From Bryobacterales bacterium (GTDB lineage: Bacteria; Acidobacteriota; Terriglobia; Bryobacterales; Bryobacteraceae), in assembly GCA_016789745.1 (NCBI GenBank), contig JAEUQF010000346.1:1-53321 (forward strand): a stretch of 53,321 nucleotides of DNA, in the 5' to 3' direction. Under the pieces are notes generated by a model, which worked only from the letters and a program-made list of their open reading frames with translations, had not been told where the DNA came from and did not search any database. Positions within the stretch are counted from its first letter, which is position 1. Each line of letters begins with the position of its first letter. A program made the translations under genes and the position numbers. This document shows positions 8,615-17,153 of this stretch, piece after piece.

Positions 8615-10447
8615 ATGCGCATCAAGCGATTTGTTGTTATCGCCGCAGCCGCCGCCAGTGTTGTTTGGGGCGCGTCTAACCGCGGTTCGCTGCCTGAGCT
8701 TGACCCGGACAGCTACCTGAAGCACGTGAAGTTTCTGGCGTCGGGCAAACTGCAGGGGCGGGGGACCGGCACGCCCGGCCTGGAGAAGGCCGCCGACTAC
8801 ATCGCGCGCCAATTCCGTTCCTACGGGCTGCGCCCGGTAAACGGCAGCTACTTCCAGCAGTTCCAGGTCACTACGAAGGCCGAGATGGGGAAGGCCAATC
8901 GCCTGGAGTACCGGCTGAACGGGCAGCGCCAGTCATTGAAGCCGAAGGAAGACTTCCTGCCGTTCAGCTTCTCGGCAACGCAGAAAGTGACCTGCCCGGT
9001 GGTGTTCGCCGGCTACGGCATCACGGCCAAGGAATACAACTACGACGATTACGCCGATTTGGACGTTAAGGACAAGTGCGTCCTGGTGCTGCGTTATGAG
9101 CCGCAGGAGTTCGAGGAAAAGAGCGTCTTTGCCGGCAAGGCCTACACCGAGCATGCGCAGTTGCCCAGCAAGGCGTATAACGCTCGCCTGCATGGCGCCA
9201 AGGCCATCATCCTGGTGAACAACATGGCCAACCGCAGCGGCGAAGCCGACAAGTTGGACAAGTTCGGCACCGCCAGCGGACCGGCGAACTCCGGCCTGGG
9301 CTACGTTCACATGCGCTATGAAGTGGCCGAACGCTGGATGCAGGCGGCGAAGAAGGATCTGCGCGAGATCGTCGGCGGCATTGATAAGGACTTGAAGCCG
9401 CGCTCGTTCGCCTTCCCCGACACGCTGGAGGTGGAGTTGGAAACCGAAATCCAACAAGTGCAGAAGCAGGTCCGCAATGTCGTCGGCTATCTGCCCGGCG
9501 AGACCGAAGAATACGTTATCATTGGCGCGCATTACGATCACCTCGGGCTTGGCGATGAGCACTCGCTGGCGCCGTCGCTGATCGGCAAGCCGCACTACGG
9601 GGCCGACGACAACGCCTCCGGCACGGCCGGCGTTCTCGAACTGGCGCGCTACTTCGGGGCGCGGCCGAAGCCGAAACGCGGCGTGCTGTTTCTGGCATTT
9701 GCCGGCGAGGAGTTGGGGCTGCTCGGCTCAAGCTACTACGTCAACCAAGCCATGATGCCGCTCGGCAAGGCCTCCGCCATGATCAATATGGATATGATCG
9801 GCCGGGTGCAGAACGGCCGGGTGTATGTCGGCGGCAGCGGGACCGGGTCGACGCTGAAGGCGATTGTCGAGAAGGCGTCCCAGGGCGTGGATCTGAAGGT
9901 GGATCTGAGTGAAAAGAGCGGTTATGGGTCGTCCGACCACACGTCGTTCACCACCAAGCAGGTGCCGGTGCTGTTCTTCTTTAGCGGATTGCATGCCGAC
10001 TATCACAAGCCCTCCGATACCTGGGATAAGATCGACGCGCCGCAGGCAGTCAAGGTGCTGCGCGTGGTGGCGAATGCCACTGATCGACTGGCGCAGGAGG
10101 GCGAGCGCCCTCTGTATGTGAAGGTGGAACCGCCGAAGATGCCCAGCCATAGCGGGTCGTCGAGCGGCGGGGCGTCGGGTTACGGCCCCTACTTCGGCAG
10201 CATTCCGGACTTTGCGGAAGTGCCCAACGGGGTGCGGTTCTCCGATGTGCGCGCCGGGTCGCCCGCGGCCCAGGCCGGTCTGAAGGGCGGCGATATCCTC
10301 ATCGAGTTCGACGGCAAGCCGGTTGCGAACCTCTACGAGTACACCTACGCTCTGCGGACCAAGAAGCCCGGCGATGTTGTAAAGGTCACGGTTCTGCGTA
10401 ATAACGAAAAAGTCCAGGCAGATGTGACGTTGACGGCACGTAAGTAG
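8615..10447 (+). CDS. Secreted M28 family zinc aminopeptidase with PA insert and C-terminal PDZ domain
   Basis: Exported metallopeptidase of 610 residues. A signal peptide covers the first 20 residues. A PA-like insert lies around 115-235, and the M28 catalytic core is at about 285-490. The two-zinc ligands are recognisable: His306 in GAHYDHLG, the bridging Asp332 in GADDNASG, catalytic Glu365 and ligand Glu366 in AGEELGLLGS, Asp393 in NMDMIG and His464 in DYHKPSDT. A PDZ domain at about 520-610 (VPNGVRFSDVRAGSPAAQAGL, GDILIEFDG) probably binds substrate or partner C-termini. Family members remove N-terminal residues from peptides. It follows the DsbA-like gene by 15 bp. Confidence 0.93.
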   Translation: MRIKRFVVIAAAAASVVWGASNRGSLPELDPDSYLKHVKFLASGKLQGRGTGTPGLEKAADYIARQFRSYGLRPVNGSYFQQFQVTTKAEMGKANRLEYRLNGQRQSLKPKEDFLPFSFSATQKVTCPVVFAGYGITAKEYNYDDYADLDVKDKCVLVLRYEPQEFEEKSVFAGKAYTEHAQLPSKAYNARLHGAKAIILVNNMANRSGEADKLDKFGTASGPANSGLGYVHMRYEVAERWMQAAKKDLREIVGGIDKDLKPRSFAFPDTLEVELETEIQQVQKQVRNVVGYLPGETEEYVIIGAHYDHLGLGDEHSLAPSLIGKPHYGADDNASGTAGVLELARYFGARPKPKRGVLFLAFAGEELGLLGSSYYVNQAMMPLGKASAMINMDMIGRVQNGRVYVGGSGTGSTLKAIVEKASQGVDLKVDLSEKSGYGSSDHTSFTTKQVPVLFFFSGLHADYHKPSDTWDKIDAPQAVKVLRVVANATDRLAQEGERPLYVKVEPPKMPSHSGSSSGGASGYGPYFGSIPDFAEVPNGVRFSDVRAGSPAAQAGLKGGDILIEFDGKPVANLYEYTYALRTKKPGDVVKVTVLRNNEKVQADVTLTARK

Positions 10448-10452
10448 CAGCG

Positions 10453-10469
10453 AGAGAATCAGATTCTCT
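10453..10469. repeat. Short perfect palindrome upstream of an unknown gene
   Basis: AGAGAATC, one central A, then GATTCTCT, just after the M28 peptidase stop and 44 bp before the next start. It is AT-richer than its surroundings. The loop is too small for a classic terminator and no T-run follows, so an operator is as likely as a weak terminator. Confidence 0.3.
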
Positions 10470-10512
10470 AAATGTTTGGGCCCGATTCGTCGATGAAGGG
10501 GGAAGGGGGAGA

Positions 10513-11130
10513 ATGGATACTGTCATCAGTCCGCTAAAGGTTCTGAAGCTGCCGCCTCTCATCTTGCATCCGTTTGCTGACTCCAGCGGGCCAAATAAGC
10601 TGCTGGAAAGCTCGCGCGCAAGCCTCATGTTGCAGGGCTTGCTGCCGAGCGGGGAGTTAACCCCGTTTGAGCTCGAACAGCGGCTGCTCGACGGCCGGCT
10701 TTGTGAATTGCGTATGCTGCTCTATCTCGGCCGCGACTTGGCCCGCTGGATTGAGCAATGTTTGGAAGTAGTGGACCGCGACCCCGTCCTGCGTGGCAAC
10801 GGCATTAAATTTCAGAGTTTTGCCGCCATGCTGGTGGAGGATCCGCCGGAAAATGTTCGCGAGAAACTGAAGACCTGGGGCGTGGCCGACTACAAAGCCA
10901 TCTTTACGCGCGCCCTCGGCCTCAATGCCGTTTTCGCCGATATGCCCGAACGCGACATGCTCAACACGGAGTTCATCCGTGTCTACTATCGGTACGCCGA
11001 TCACATGTACGCCTGTACCCAGAAGGGAACCAGCTTCACCGAGGTCCGCTCACGAAATTTCCCATTTGACCTGTTCGCGTCCGGGGAATACTCCCGCATG
11101 CTAGAACGGGAGTGGAAACTCGACGGTTGA
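10513..11130 (+). CDS. Conserved-looking protein of unknown function
   Basis: Soluble protein of 205 residues with no signal peptide or membrane segment and no family I can name. It is rich in Leu, Arg and acidic residues with predicted helical stretches (ELEQRLLDGRLCELRMLLYLG, IEQCLEVVDRDPVL). The end has FIRVYYRYADHMYACTQKG and RSRNFPFDLF. A purine-rich AGGGGGAGA directly precedes the ATG at 10513, supporting this start. Codon use matches its neighbours, so it is very likely a real gene. The LarA-like gene begins 13 bp downstream and the two may be cotranscribed. Confidence 0.7.
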   Translation: MDTVISPLKVLKLPPLILHPFADSSGPNKLLESSRASLMLQGLLPSGELTPFELEQRLLDGRLCELRMLLYLGRDLARWIEQCLEVVDRDPVLRGNGIKFQSFAAMLVEDPPENVREKLKTWGVADYKAIFTRALGLNAVFADMPERDMLNTEFIRVYYRYADHMYACTQKGTSFTEVRSRNFPFDLFASGEYSRMLEREWKLDG

Positions 11131-11143
11131 TATACTGGCGCTC

Positions 11144-12427
11144 ATGTCCGTCACTGAGCGCCTCGGCCTGTCGCGCCTCCTGCTCGTCAAACAGAACTTC
11201 CCCGATCGCGGTATCGCCGATATTCCGGGCGAAGTGCAACGGCAGTTGCACGCTTCGCCGGTTGCTGCCCGCTTGAAACCCGGTTCGCGGGTGGCGATTG
11301 GTGCCGGAAGTCGCGGGATCGCCAACATCGCCATCATCGTTCGTGCCGTGGCCGATTACTTCAAGGCACACGGCCACCATCCGTTCATCTTCCCCGCCAT
11401 GGGCAGTCACGGTGCCGCTACCGCCGCCGGCCAGGCCGACGTCCTGGCCCATTACGGCATTCACGAGGCCGCGATGGGCTGTCCGGTCCTCAGCCAGTTG
11501 GATGTGGTCAACTGCGGGCCGACTCCCGAAGGCATTGAAACCTGCATGGATCGCCTGGCTTATGAGAGCGACGGCGTCTTCCTGGTGGGACGCGTCAAGT
11601 GGCACACCGAGTTCCTGGGCCGCATCGAAAGCGGACTGTTCAAGATGATGGCCATCGGATTAGGCAAGTTCGCCGGCACCCAGCGATATCACACGCACGC
11701 CTACAAGCTTGGTCTGGAGCACGTCATTCGTTCCATCGGCCGCCAGATCCTGTCCACCGGCAAGATCCTGGGCGGGTTGGCGATTCTCGAAGACGCCTAT
11801 CACCACACCGCGCAGCTGACGCCCGTCGCCGTGGAAGAGATGGAGCAGCGCGAAGAGGAACTGCTGGCGCTCGTGCGCTCCTGGATGGGCAAGATCCCGG
11901 TTCCGGCGCTCGACATTCTGATCGTCGATGAGATCGGGAAAGAAATCTCCGGTGCCGGCATGGATCACAAGATTGTCAATCGGGGCGGGAAGGGGCAGTA
12001 TAACCCGTGGCCCGATACTCCTACGATCGAGCGCATCTTCGTCCGCGATTTGAGCGAGCTGACCTACAACAACGCCATCGGCCTGGGTATGGCGGACGCC
12101 GTGACGGATCGCCTGGTGAACCGTGTCGATTGGGTTCCGACGCGCATCAACGCGTTGACGGCTTCGGCCCCGGCCGCGTTGCGGATCCCGATGCACTTTC
12201 CCAGTGATCGCGAATGCCTGGAGGCGCTATGGCCGACAGTGGGTCGATTCCGGCCGGAAGAGGTGACGTTGGGGTGGATCCGGAACACGCTGGAACTATC
12301 CCCGCTGGTACTAAGTGAAAACCTGCTTCCTCGGATTAAGGAGAATCCGCAACTGGAAGTTATGGGGTCAGCCTGGGAGATGGAGTTTGACGGGGCAGGG
12401 AACTTGGTGGGAGTGTTTGGAGTGTAA
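11144..12427 (+). CDS. LarA-superfamily (DUF2088-type) protein of unknown substrate
   Basis: Protein of 427 residues resembling the N-terminal domain family of the nickel-pincer lactate racemase LarA. It has a glycine-rich early motif (VAIGAGSRGIANI), a PAMGSHGAAT segment at the place of the LarA G-x-H loop, and VKWHTEF followed by ESGLFKMMAIGLGKFAGTQRYH, which recalls the LarA His and Lys region. The C-terminal half (LDILIVDEIGKEISGAGMDHK) fits family members annotated as unknown DUF2088 or DUF362-like proteins. Lactate racemase activity is not implied: no larB, larC or larE cofactor genes are in the window. The start is the ATG at 11144, 13 bp after the preceding gene. Confidence 0.72.
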   Translation: MSVTERLGLSRLLLVKQNFPDRGIADIPGEVQRQLHASPVAARLKPGSRVAIGAGSRGIANIAIIVRAVADYFKAHGHHPFIFPAMGSHGAATAAGQADVLAHYGIHEAAMGCPVLSQLDVVNCGPTPEGIETCMDRLAYESDGVFLVGRVKWHTEFLGRIESGLFKMMAIGLGKFAGTQRYHTHAYKLGLEHVIRSIGRQILSTGKILGGLAILEDAYHHTAQLTPVAVEEMEQREEELLALVRSWMGKIPVPALDILIVDEIGKEISGAGMDHKIVNRGGKGQYNPWPDTPTIERIFVRDLSELTYNNAIGLGMADAVTDRLVNRVDWVPTRINALTASAPAALRIPMHFPSDRECLEALWPTVGRFRPEEVTLGWIRNTLELSPLVLSENLLPRIKENPQLEVMGSAWEMEFDGAGNLVGVFGV

Positions 12428-12457
12428 GTGGCAGTAAGTGATATCTAGAAACGGAAA

Positions 12458-12479
12458 GGGCGAGCCGAGGGGCTCGCCC
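12458..12479 (-). terminator. Strong hairpin, probable terminator of the pilin gene
   Basis: GGGCGAGCC, a four-base loop, then GGCTCGCCC: a perfect nine-pair GC-rich stem. On the minus strand it is followed by TTTCCGTTTC, and it lies 75 bp beyond the pilin stop codon. It also lies 30 bp after the LarA-like stop on the plus strand, so it may serve both convergent genes. Confidence 0.7.
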
Positions 12480-12554
12480 GAATCTCGTTTATGCTGTCTG
12501 CGCGATTGTGGGAGCAGCAGCGCCTCCTCCTGGTAACGGCTTGCGCCGTATGGG

Positions 12555-12746
12555 TTAGGACGCGGCGGCAGCAACGACCGAGTCAACGGCCGTGAAGATC
12601 GCGCTGATGTTGGCGGCAACGCCCGGCATGATGGCGCCAGCGGCGACGGCCACGAAACCGGCCATCAACGCGTATTCGATAAGGTCCTGGCCCTTGGTGT
12701 CCTTCCAGATCTGCGCCTTCACAACGAGCTTCAGAATGTAGTTCAT
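12555..12746 (-). CDS. Flp/Fap-type IVb pilin subunit
   Basis: Small pilin precursor of 63 residues. The prepilin signature is KDTKGQDLIEYAL: cleavage would follow Gly19, with Glu24 as the glutamate at position 5 of the mature protein and the adjacent Tyr as in Flp pilins. A hydrophobic helix follows (MAGFVAVAAGAIMPGVAA) and the protein ends in an Ala-rich tail. The ATG at 12746 has AGGAGAGGAACC before it. No tad/cpa assembly genes (prepilin peptidase, secretin, ATPase) are in the window, so the subunit must rely on machinery encoded elsewhere. Upstream, a possible TTGTCG/TACTCT promoter with 16 bp spacing can be seen. Confidence 0.9.
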   Translation of the reverse strand: MNYILKLVVKAQIWKDTKGQDLIEYALMAGFVAVAAGAIMPGVAANISAIFTAVDSVVAAAAS

Positions 12747-12904
12747 GGTTCCTCTCCTAAGTTGCCCCACTCTGGTAGGGCAGTTGTTTTCGGTATGATC
12801 TGAGAGTAACAGTGATTCGGGTTTCGACAAATCCGCAGCCCGCCCTAGTCGATTGGTCGAAATACCTTATTTCACACATAGTACTGTCGGTTGCCATTTC
12901 GCCA

Positions 12905-13897
12905 TTACCCTAGTTCTTCCGTCCCCCGGAGTAACTCCTTGTGCTCCGGTATCACGTTGAACCGCGTCGCCACCGCCTGGACCCTCTCCCCGCGCTGCTC
13001 AATCCGCGCCGCCGCGATATGCCCCAGGTCCGCCGCTCCCGCCAGATACTTCATCCGCGCCGGCTCCAGCCCCATGATGCGGCTGCAGGTGGCATCCACG
13101 GCCACCACGTCGCGCCCCATCACCAGAACGCCCGCCGCCTTGGGCGTTCCTTGTATCGGCCCGTTGCCCTCCATGCCCACAATCCCATCGACAATCGCGA
13201 ACGTGTTCCGGAACTTCCGGTTCAGCGCCAGAATTGCGTTCTCTACCCCAATCCGGTGCAGCGTGTTTTTCGGCCATCCATAAATCGCGCTCGGCACCAG
13301 CCCGAACAAGTTCTTCATCGACAAAGTCGCGCCCGCCCAATGGTGTGTCTTCATTTTTGCCACCGACACAATCAGGTCGGCGCCCAATACGGTCTTGGGA
13401 AAGAAGAACTCCGGCCGGTTGGCGAAGTTCCGGACCATGTCCACGTCATCGCGATTGAGATCGACAAACAGGTCGTCAAAGCCGGTCAGCAGGCTGCGAT
13501 ACCCCGTCAACTCCACCAGTTCCACCGTGTCGCGCCGGTGGCCGGGGCCTTCCCCGATCCGTACCGACGCCGCGCCGCGCTTGCGGAACACCTCAAGCGC
13601 CGCGGCAATCACGGCCACATGCGTGTTGATCTCGGTGTCGATGGAATACTCCACCAAGTTCGGCTTGAGCAGCACGTTTTTCCCTCGCACGTCCAAGCCA
13701 CAAGCGCTCAGCCCTTCGTCGATCTTGCTCGCCAGCTCCACGCGGTAATTGGCCGCCTTGGCGATAAACACCGCGGAGTTGCCCGGCGGCCCGGCGACCG
13801 CCTTCGGTTTGGGCGGCTCCTGACAGGAGGGCAGCGCCAGCGCCGCACCCAGCGGAGCTAGCGCCCGCCGCGTTACCTTCAGCCGATCTCCAGCCAT
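12905..13897 (-). CDS. DUF362 family protein with Tat/lipoprotein-like N-terminus
   Basis: Protein of 330 residues with the DUF362 layout: KNVLLKPNLVEY near 75-85, a long Rossmann-like domain, then VAKMKTHHWAGATLSMKNLFG and AIVDGIVGMEGNGP with VDATCSRIMG towards the end. The N-terminus has RRALAPLGAALALPSC, a twin-arginine signal that could end in a lipobox Cys25, so it may be membrane-anchored outside the cytoplasm. DUF362 proteins have no settled general function. Unlike several relatives it carries no ferredoxin-type CxxCxxC cluster motif. The start is the ATG at 13897, preceded by GGAAGGAGA. It overlaps the toroid gene upstream by 19 bp, so the two are coupled. Confidence 0.85.
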   Translation of the reverse strand: MAGDRLKVTRRALAPLGAALALPSCQEPPKPKAVAGPPGNSAVFIAKAANYRVELASKIDEGLSACGLDVRGKNVLLKPNLVEYSIDTEINTHVAVIAAALEVFRKRGAASVRIGEGPGHRRDTVELVELTGYRSLLTGFDDLFVDLNRDDVDMVRNFANRPEFFFPKTVLGADLIVSVAKMKTHHWAGATLSMKNLFGLVPSAIYGWPKNTLHRIGVENAILALNRKFRNTFAIVDGIVGMEGNGPIQGTPKAAGVLVMGRDVVAVDATCSRIMGLEPARMKYLAGAADLGHIAAARIEQRGERVQAVATRFNVIPEHKELLRGTEELG

Positions 13898-14769
13898 CGT
13901 TTGTCTCCTTCCGCCATCGCCAACGCCTCCAACGCAACAACGCACAGATCCGCCGGCGGGGCGAGGTCCGGCAACTCCAGCGTCCGCCCGTGTGGACGCA
14001 TCGCGATCGCCAGCCACGCGCGGCCCATCCGCGACACCGTGTGCTGCCACTGCCGGCTGGCCGTCGTCAACGAACGGTCCAGCGGCAAGACCGTGGCCCC
14101 CTGCAATCCGAGTAGGGCCAGGGCCGTCGTCTCCGGGTAAGAGGGCAGGTCCGTCCGCAGCACCCGCCGGTTGCCGTAGTTCCAGCCTCCATCCCGGCAC
14201 CGGCGGTCGGCCAGCATTCGCTCTCCTTCTTCAATGCGCTCGCTGATCCCCGCCAGCTCCGGCCGCTGCTGCCGTACTTTCTTCAATGCCACCAGTGCAT
14301 GCGCCGTAGGCTCCACCCAACTGGTGGACTCCGGCGTCCAAGGCCAGCCCTTCAAGTTCGGGTCATACTCCACCACCATGCGCCCCACCAGGTGCAGCAT
14401 TCGCTCGAGCGGCGAGCCCTCAATGCCACGGCTACCCAAAAGCCAGGCGACTCCCTTATCAAAACCTGAGTCGAGAACCTTATGTACGCACTGCAGGGTC
14501 ACGCAAAGCGACGTCGCCCAACTGGGCTCGGCCACCATCGCCGCCGGACGATAGCCCCCCCCCGGCAACTGCCACGCTCGCAACAACTTCCAGCCTTTTT
14601 CGAGCGCCGGAGCGGCCTCTGACCCGGTCAGCGCGAGCATCGCCAGACACGTCGGCTCCAGCCAGCTTTGCCCGCCGGCCTTATATCCCCAGCCCCCGTC
14701 GGCGTTCTGCGCCTGACGCAGCAGGTCCAGGCGAACAGTACGGAACGAGAGAGCGCGCGCGTTGCTCAT
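13879..14769 (-). CDS. Alpha/alpha-toroid (prenyltransferase/squalene cyclase-repeat) protein
   Basis: Protein of 296 residues built of toroid repeats as in squalene-hopene cyclases: QNADGGWGYKAG near residue 20, RRCRDGGWNYGN around 190, and repeated WLEPTCLAMLAL or WVEPTAHALVAL helices. It is about half the length of a true cyclase and shows no catalytic DxDD motif, so a terpene cyclase role is unlikely. A binding or scaffold function, or a protein-modifying role, is equally possible. No signal peptide is seen. It is the first gene of a two-gene unit with the DUF362 protein and is divergent from the SPOR-like gene (78 bp apart). Confidence 0.75.
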   Translation of the reverse strand: MSNARALSFRTVRLDLLRQAQNADGGWGYKAGGQSWLEPTCLAMLALTGSEAAPALEKGWKLLRAWQLPGGGYRPAAMVAEPSWATSLCVTLQCVHKVLDSGFDKGVAWLLGSRGIEGSPLERMLHLVGRMVVEYDPNLKGWPWTPESTSWVEPTAHALVALKKVRQQRPELAGISERIEEGERMLADRRCRDGGWNYGNRRVLRTDLPSYPETTALALLGLQGATVLPLDRSLTTASRQWQHTVSRMGRAWLAIAMRPHGRTLELPDLAPPADLCVVALEALAMAEGDKRWLEIG

Positions 14770-14847
14770 ACCCCTTCATCGGAGCGGCGGCGGGCGAACT
14801 GTAGAGGACCGCCTGACTTTAGGCCGCTTTTTCCTTATTTGGCCCTA

Positions 14848-15549
14848 ATGGATCTGCTTAGAACCGCCGATCTAGTGTTTGTTATGCAAGACCCTATCGA
14901 CGACCAACTCGCTATCGTTCTTGGCCAGCGCCAGCTTATGGCGGTCTGCTGTATGTCTCTGACCGTCCTCGGTCTGGTGGCAACGCTCGCTTATGTGGCG
15001 GGCAGAACCATCACCGTCGCCCAGGTCCAGGCCCGTGACAGTGTGGCGGCCGAAGTTGCACACCCCATGGTCGTCGATCCGCCCAGCGCGCTCGAGGCCC
15101 GTATGCAATCGTTGCCGGAACGGACGCAGGTGCAGATGATCCCCGCGGTGCCGGCCACCATCGGGGCGGTCCCCATGCCGAGTATCATTCTCCCGGCGCG
15201 CAACACCAATTCCGCGCCCGTGTCGATCGGCAGCGCCGTGGCGGCACCCGTCATCATTACGCCTCCCAAGCCCGCTGCTCCGCCCATCGCCGCGCCGGCG
15301 GTAGCCGCAGCCTCCACTGAGCCTGCGCGCGGGCAGGTCTTCTGGCAGATCGGCCTGGTGGATCCCGACACCGCCCGCGGGATGCAAAGCCGGGCTACGG
15401 GCCTAGGCCTGGTGGCGCGCACGGCCGCCGGCAACAGTCCCCAGACCCGCCGCGTGCTGGTGGGGCCGCTGATCTCCCGCGAAGACATCGCACGTGTCAA
15501 ACAGACACTCGATTCCCAGCAGATGCAGGCTTTCCTGAAAATCTACTGA
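14848..15549 (+). CDS. Single-pass membrane protein with SPOR-like C-terminal domain
   Basis: About 233 residues: a short cytoplasmic N-terminus, one transmembrane helix (MSLTVLGLVATLAYVAG), a long Pro/Ala-rich periplasmic linker, and a C-terminal region of about 70 residues (GQVFWQIGLVDPDTARGMQSR to QMQAFLKIY) with the pattern of SPOR peptidoglycan-binding domains. SPOR proteins bind denuded septal glycan, so a cell-division or envelope role is inferred. The start is either the ATG at 14848 or the one at 14884. Sequence further upstream in this frame does not look coded. Confidence 0.65.
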   Translation: MDLLRTADLVFVMQDPIDDQLAIVLGQRQLMAVCCMSLTVLGLVATLAYVAGRTITVAQVQARDSVAAEVAHPMVVDPPSALEARMQSLPERTQVQMIPAVPATIGAVPMPSIILPARNTNSAPVSIGSAVAAPVIITPPKPAAPPIAAPAVAAASTEPARGQVFWQIGLVDPDTARGMQSRATGLGLVARTAAGNSPQTRRVLVGPLISREDIARVKQTLDSQQMQAFLKIY

Positions 15550-15581
15550 GCACGGCGCTATCATGGGGGGCTTAGACCCTC

Positions 15582-16817
15582 ATGAAACCCATTCCCGTAG
15601 CTGAACAGCGCTCCCTGGTCGAGCGCCTCACCCGTGCCTGTGGCGGCTCCTACACGCCGGAGCAGCGTCGCAAGTACTTCATCTCCGGTCCGCAGTGGGC
15701 CGCGGCCTACGAAGGACAGGCGCTCTTCCACGCCCCCACGCGCACTCCGGTCACCTTCGAGGAGGTGATTCGTCTCTACGGGGAAGTAGGCGTCGGCTGG
15801 TGGGCCACGCATGACACCGACGTCATCCCTTCGGACGCGCTGTTCACGCAGGAGCAGGATGCGATTGTCGAACGCATCGATAAGGCGTTGAAGAACGCCG
15901 GCGTGCAGTGCTCGATGGTTACCACCGAGACCTTCCACCACGCGGTGTTCGCCGCCGGTCCTGCCGCCGAATCGGCCGCCGTGCGCGACTACGCCGGGCG
16001 CCGCCTGGAGAACACCGTCGGCATCGGCCACCGCCTGGGTGCCAGCTATGCCGTCTACTGGCCTGGCTCGCTTGGCTACCAGATCCAGGGCGCCGTCGAA
16101 GAGACGCAGACGCTGCGCTGGTACGCCGAAGGACTGAACCGCGCCTGCGAGGCCGACATCCGCATCGCCAAACAACTCGGCCGTCCCACGCTGAAGCACT
16201 GCATGGAAGCCAAGCCGTTTGAGCCGCAAGCCGAAATCCTGCTGCCCACTTCCGACGCGATGCTGGCCTTCATTGCCTCCGGGCTGCTCACCCATCCCGA
16301 GATGGTCGGTCTGAACCCCGAATACCTGCATGAGCTCATGTGGGGCGCCGCGCCGCGAGCCGCGCTCGGCCGCGCCCTGCTGGCAGGCAAACTCTGGCAC
16401 TTCGACATCAACGACGGCTACCGCCTGAAGCACGACGTCGATATCGCCGTTGGCCTGGTGAACCCGCTCGACTGGCTGAACGTCCTGGTCCTTCTCCGCA
16501 GCCACGGCTTCAACGGCCCCTTCAACCTCGACTACAAGCCGCCACGCACCACCAGCAATCATGGCGTGTTCGGCGTCAGCATGCCCACCGCCGTCGACCG
16601 CTTCATCACCCTATGGGAGATGGCTGGCGAGGTGCTGGAAGACCCTATCCTCAAGGAAGCCACCGAGGCGCTCAAAGCGGGCGGGGAAGTCAGCTCCGGC
16701 GATGTTCGCGATATCTTCGAAGCCAACAAGGAACTGCTGAGCCTGCACGAACTCATCGGCCACCGGCTCTTCCAAATCCTTTGCGGGCTGCACAAAGGCC
16801 GCACGTTCGTGGTCTAA
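15582..16817 (+). CDS. xylA: Xylose isomerase-type sugar isomerase
   Basis: TIM-barrel aldose-ketose isomerase of 411 residues with the catalytic set of xylose isomerase (EC 5.3.1.5): His77 in THDTD, metal ligands Glu209 with Lys211 in MEAKPFEPQ, Glu247 and His250 in LNPEYLHELM, Asp275 in WHFDIND, the Asp285/Asp287 pair in LKHDVDIAVG, and Asp317 in FNLDYKPPRT. The closest pattern I know is the shorter actinobacterial-type XylA. No xylulokinase or transporter gene lies nearby, so the physiological sugar is open. A small DUF2905 gene follows after 6 bp. Confidence 0.88.
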   Translation: MKPIPVAEQRSLVERLTRACGGSYTPEQRRKYFISGPQWAAAYEGQALFHAPTRTPVTFEEVIRLYGEVGVGWWATHDTDVIPSDALFTQEQDAIVERIDKALKNAGVQCSMVTTETFHHAVFAAGPAAESAAVRDYAGRRLENTVGIGHRLGASYAVYWPGSLGYQIQGAVEETQTLRWYAEGLNRACEADIRIAKQLGRPTLKHCMEAKPFEPQAEILLPTSDAMLAFIASGLLTHPEMVGLNPEYLHELMWGAAPRAALGRALLAGKLWHFDINDGYRLKHDVDIAVGLVNPLDWLNVLVLLRSHGFNGPFNLDYKPPRTTSNHGVFGVSMPTAVDRFITLWEMAGEVLEDPILKEATEALKAGGEVSSGDVRDIFEANKELLSLHELIGHRLFQILCGLHKGRTFVV

Positions 16818-16823
16818 CCGGGT

Positions 16824-17042
16824 ATGGCATCGCTGGGACGCTCGCTGATTGTAATGGGCCTGCTGCTGGCCGCGGTGGGCGTCCTGCTGGTTATGGGTGG
16901 GCGGCTGCCGTTCAAAATCGGCCGCCTGCCCGGCGATATCGTGTGGCAGGGGAAGAACACCACGTTCTATTTCCCGCTCATGACCAGCCTGCTGGTGAGC
17001 GCGGTGCTGACCCTGGTGATGTGGCTGTTGGGACGGCGTTAG
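16824..17042 (+). CDS. DUF2905 small membrane protein
   Basis: 72 residues with two transmembrane helices: MASLGRSLIVMGLLLAAVGVL, then a short loop LPFKIGRLPGDIVWQGKNTT, then FYFPLMTSLLVSAVLTLVMWLL and a basic end. The GRLPGDI and FYFPL motifs are the family signature. The function is unknown. It begins 6 bp after xylA and is probably cotranscribed with it. Confidence 0.9.
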   Translation: MASLGRSLIVMGLLLAAVGVLLVMGGRLPFKIGRLPGDIVWQGKNTTFYFPLMTSLLVSAVLTLVMWLLGRR

Positions 17043-17153
17043 TTCTTCGGGGTACTCCCTCCCGGTCGCAGGCTGTCAGCGAGTTGCTGATCCCGTTGCT
17101 GAACCGCGCACGTCAGCACAGGCCCGTGAGCCAGCGGTCAGCGAACCGAACTG

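Noticed and set aside
7370..8812. 480-codon minus-strand frame across the DsbA-like gene
   Set aside because: Only its last 60 codons resemble a protein (the methyltransferase remnant); the rest is the complement of the DsbA-like gene.
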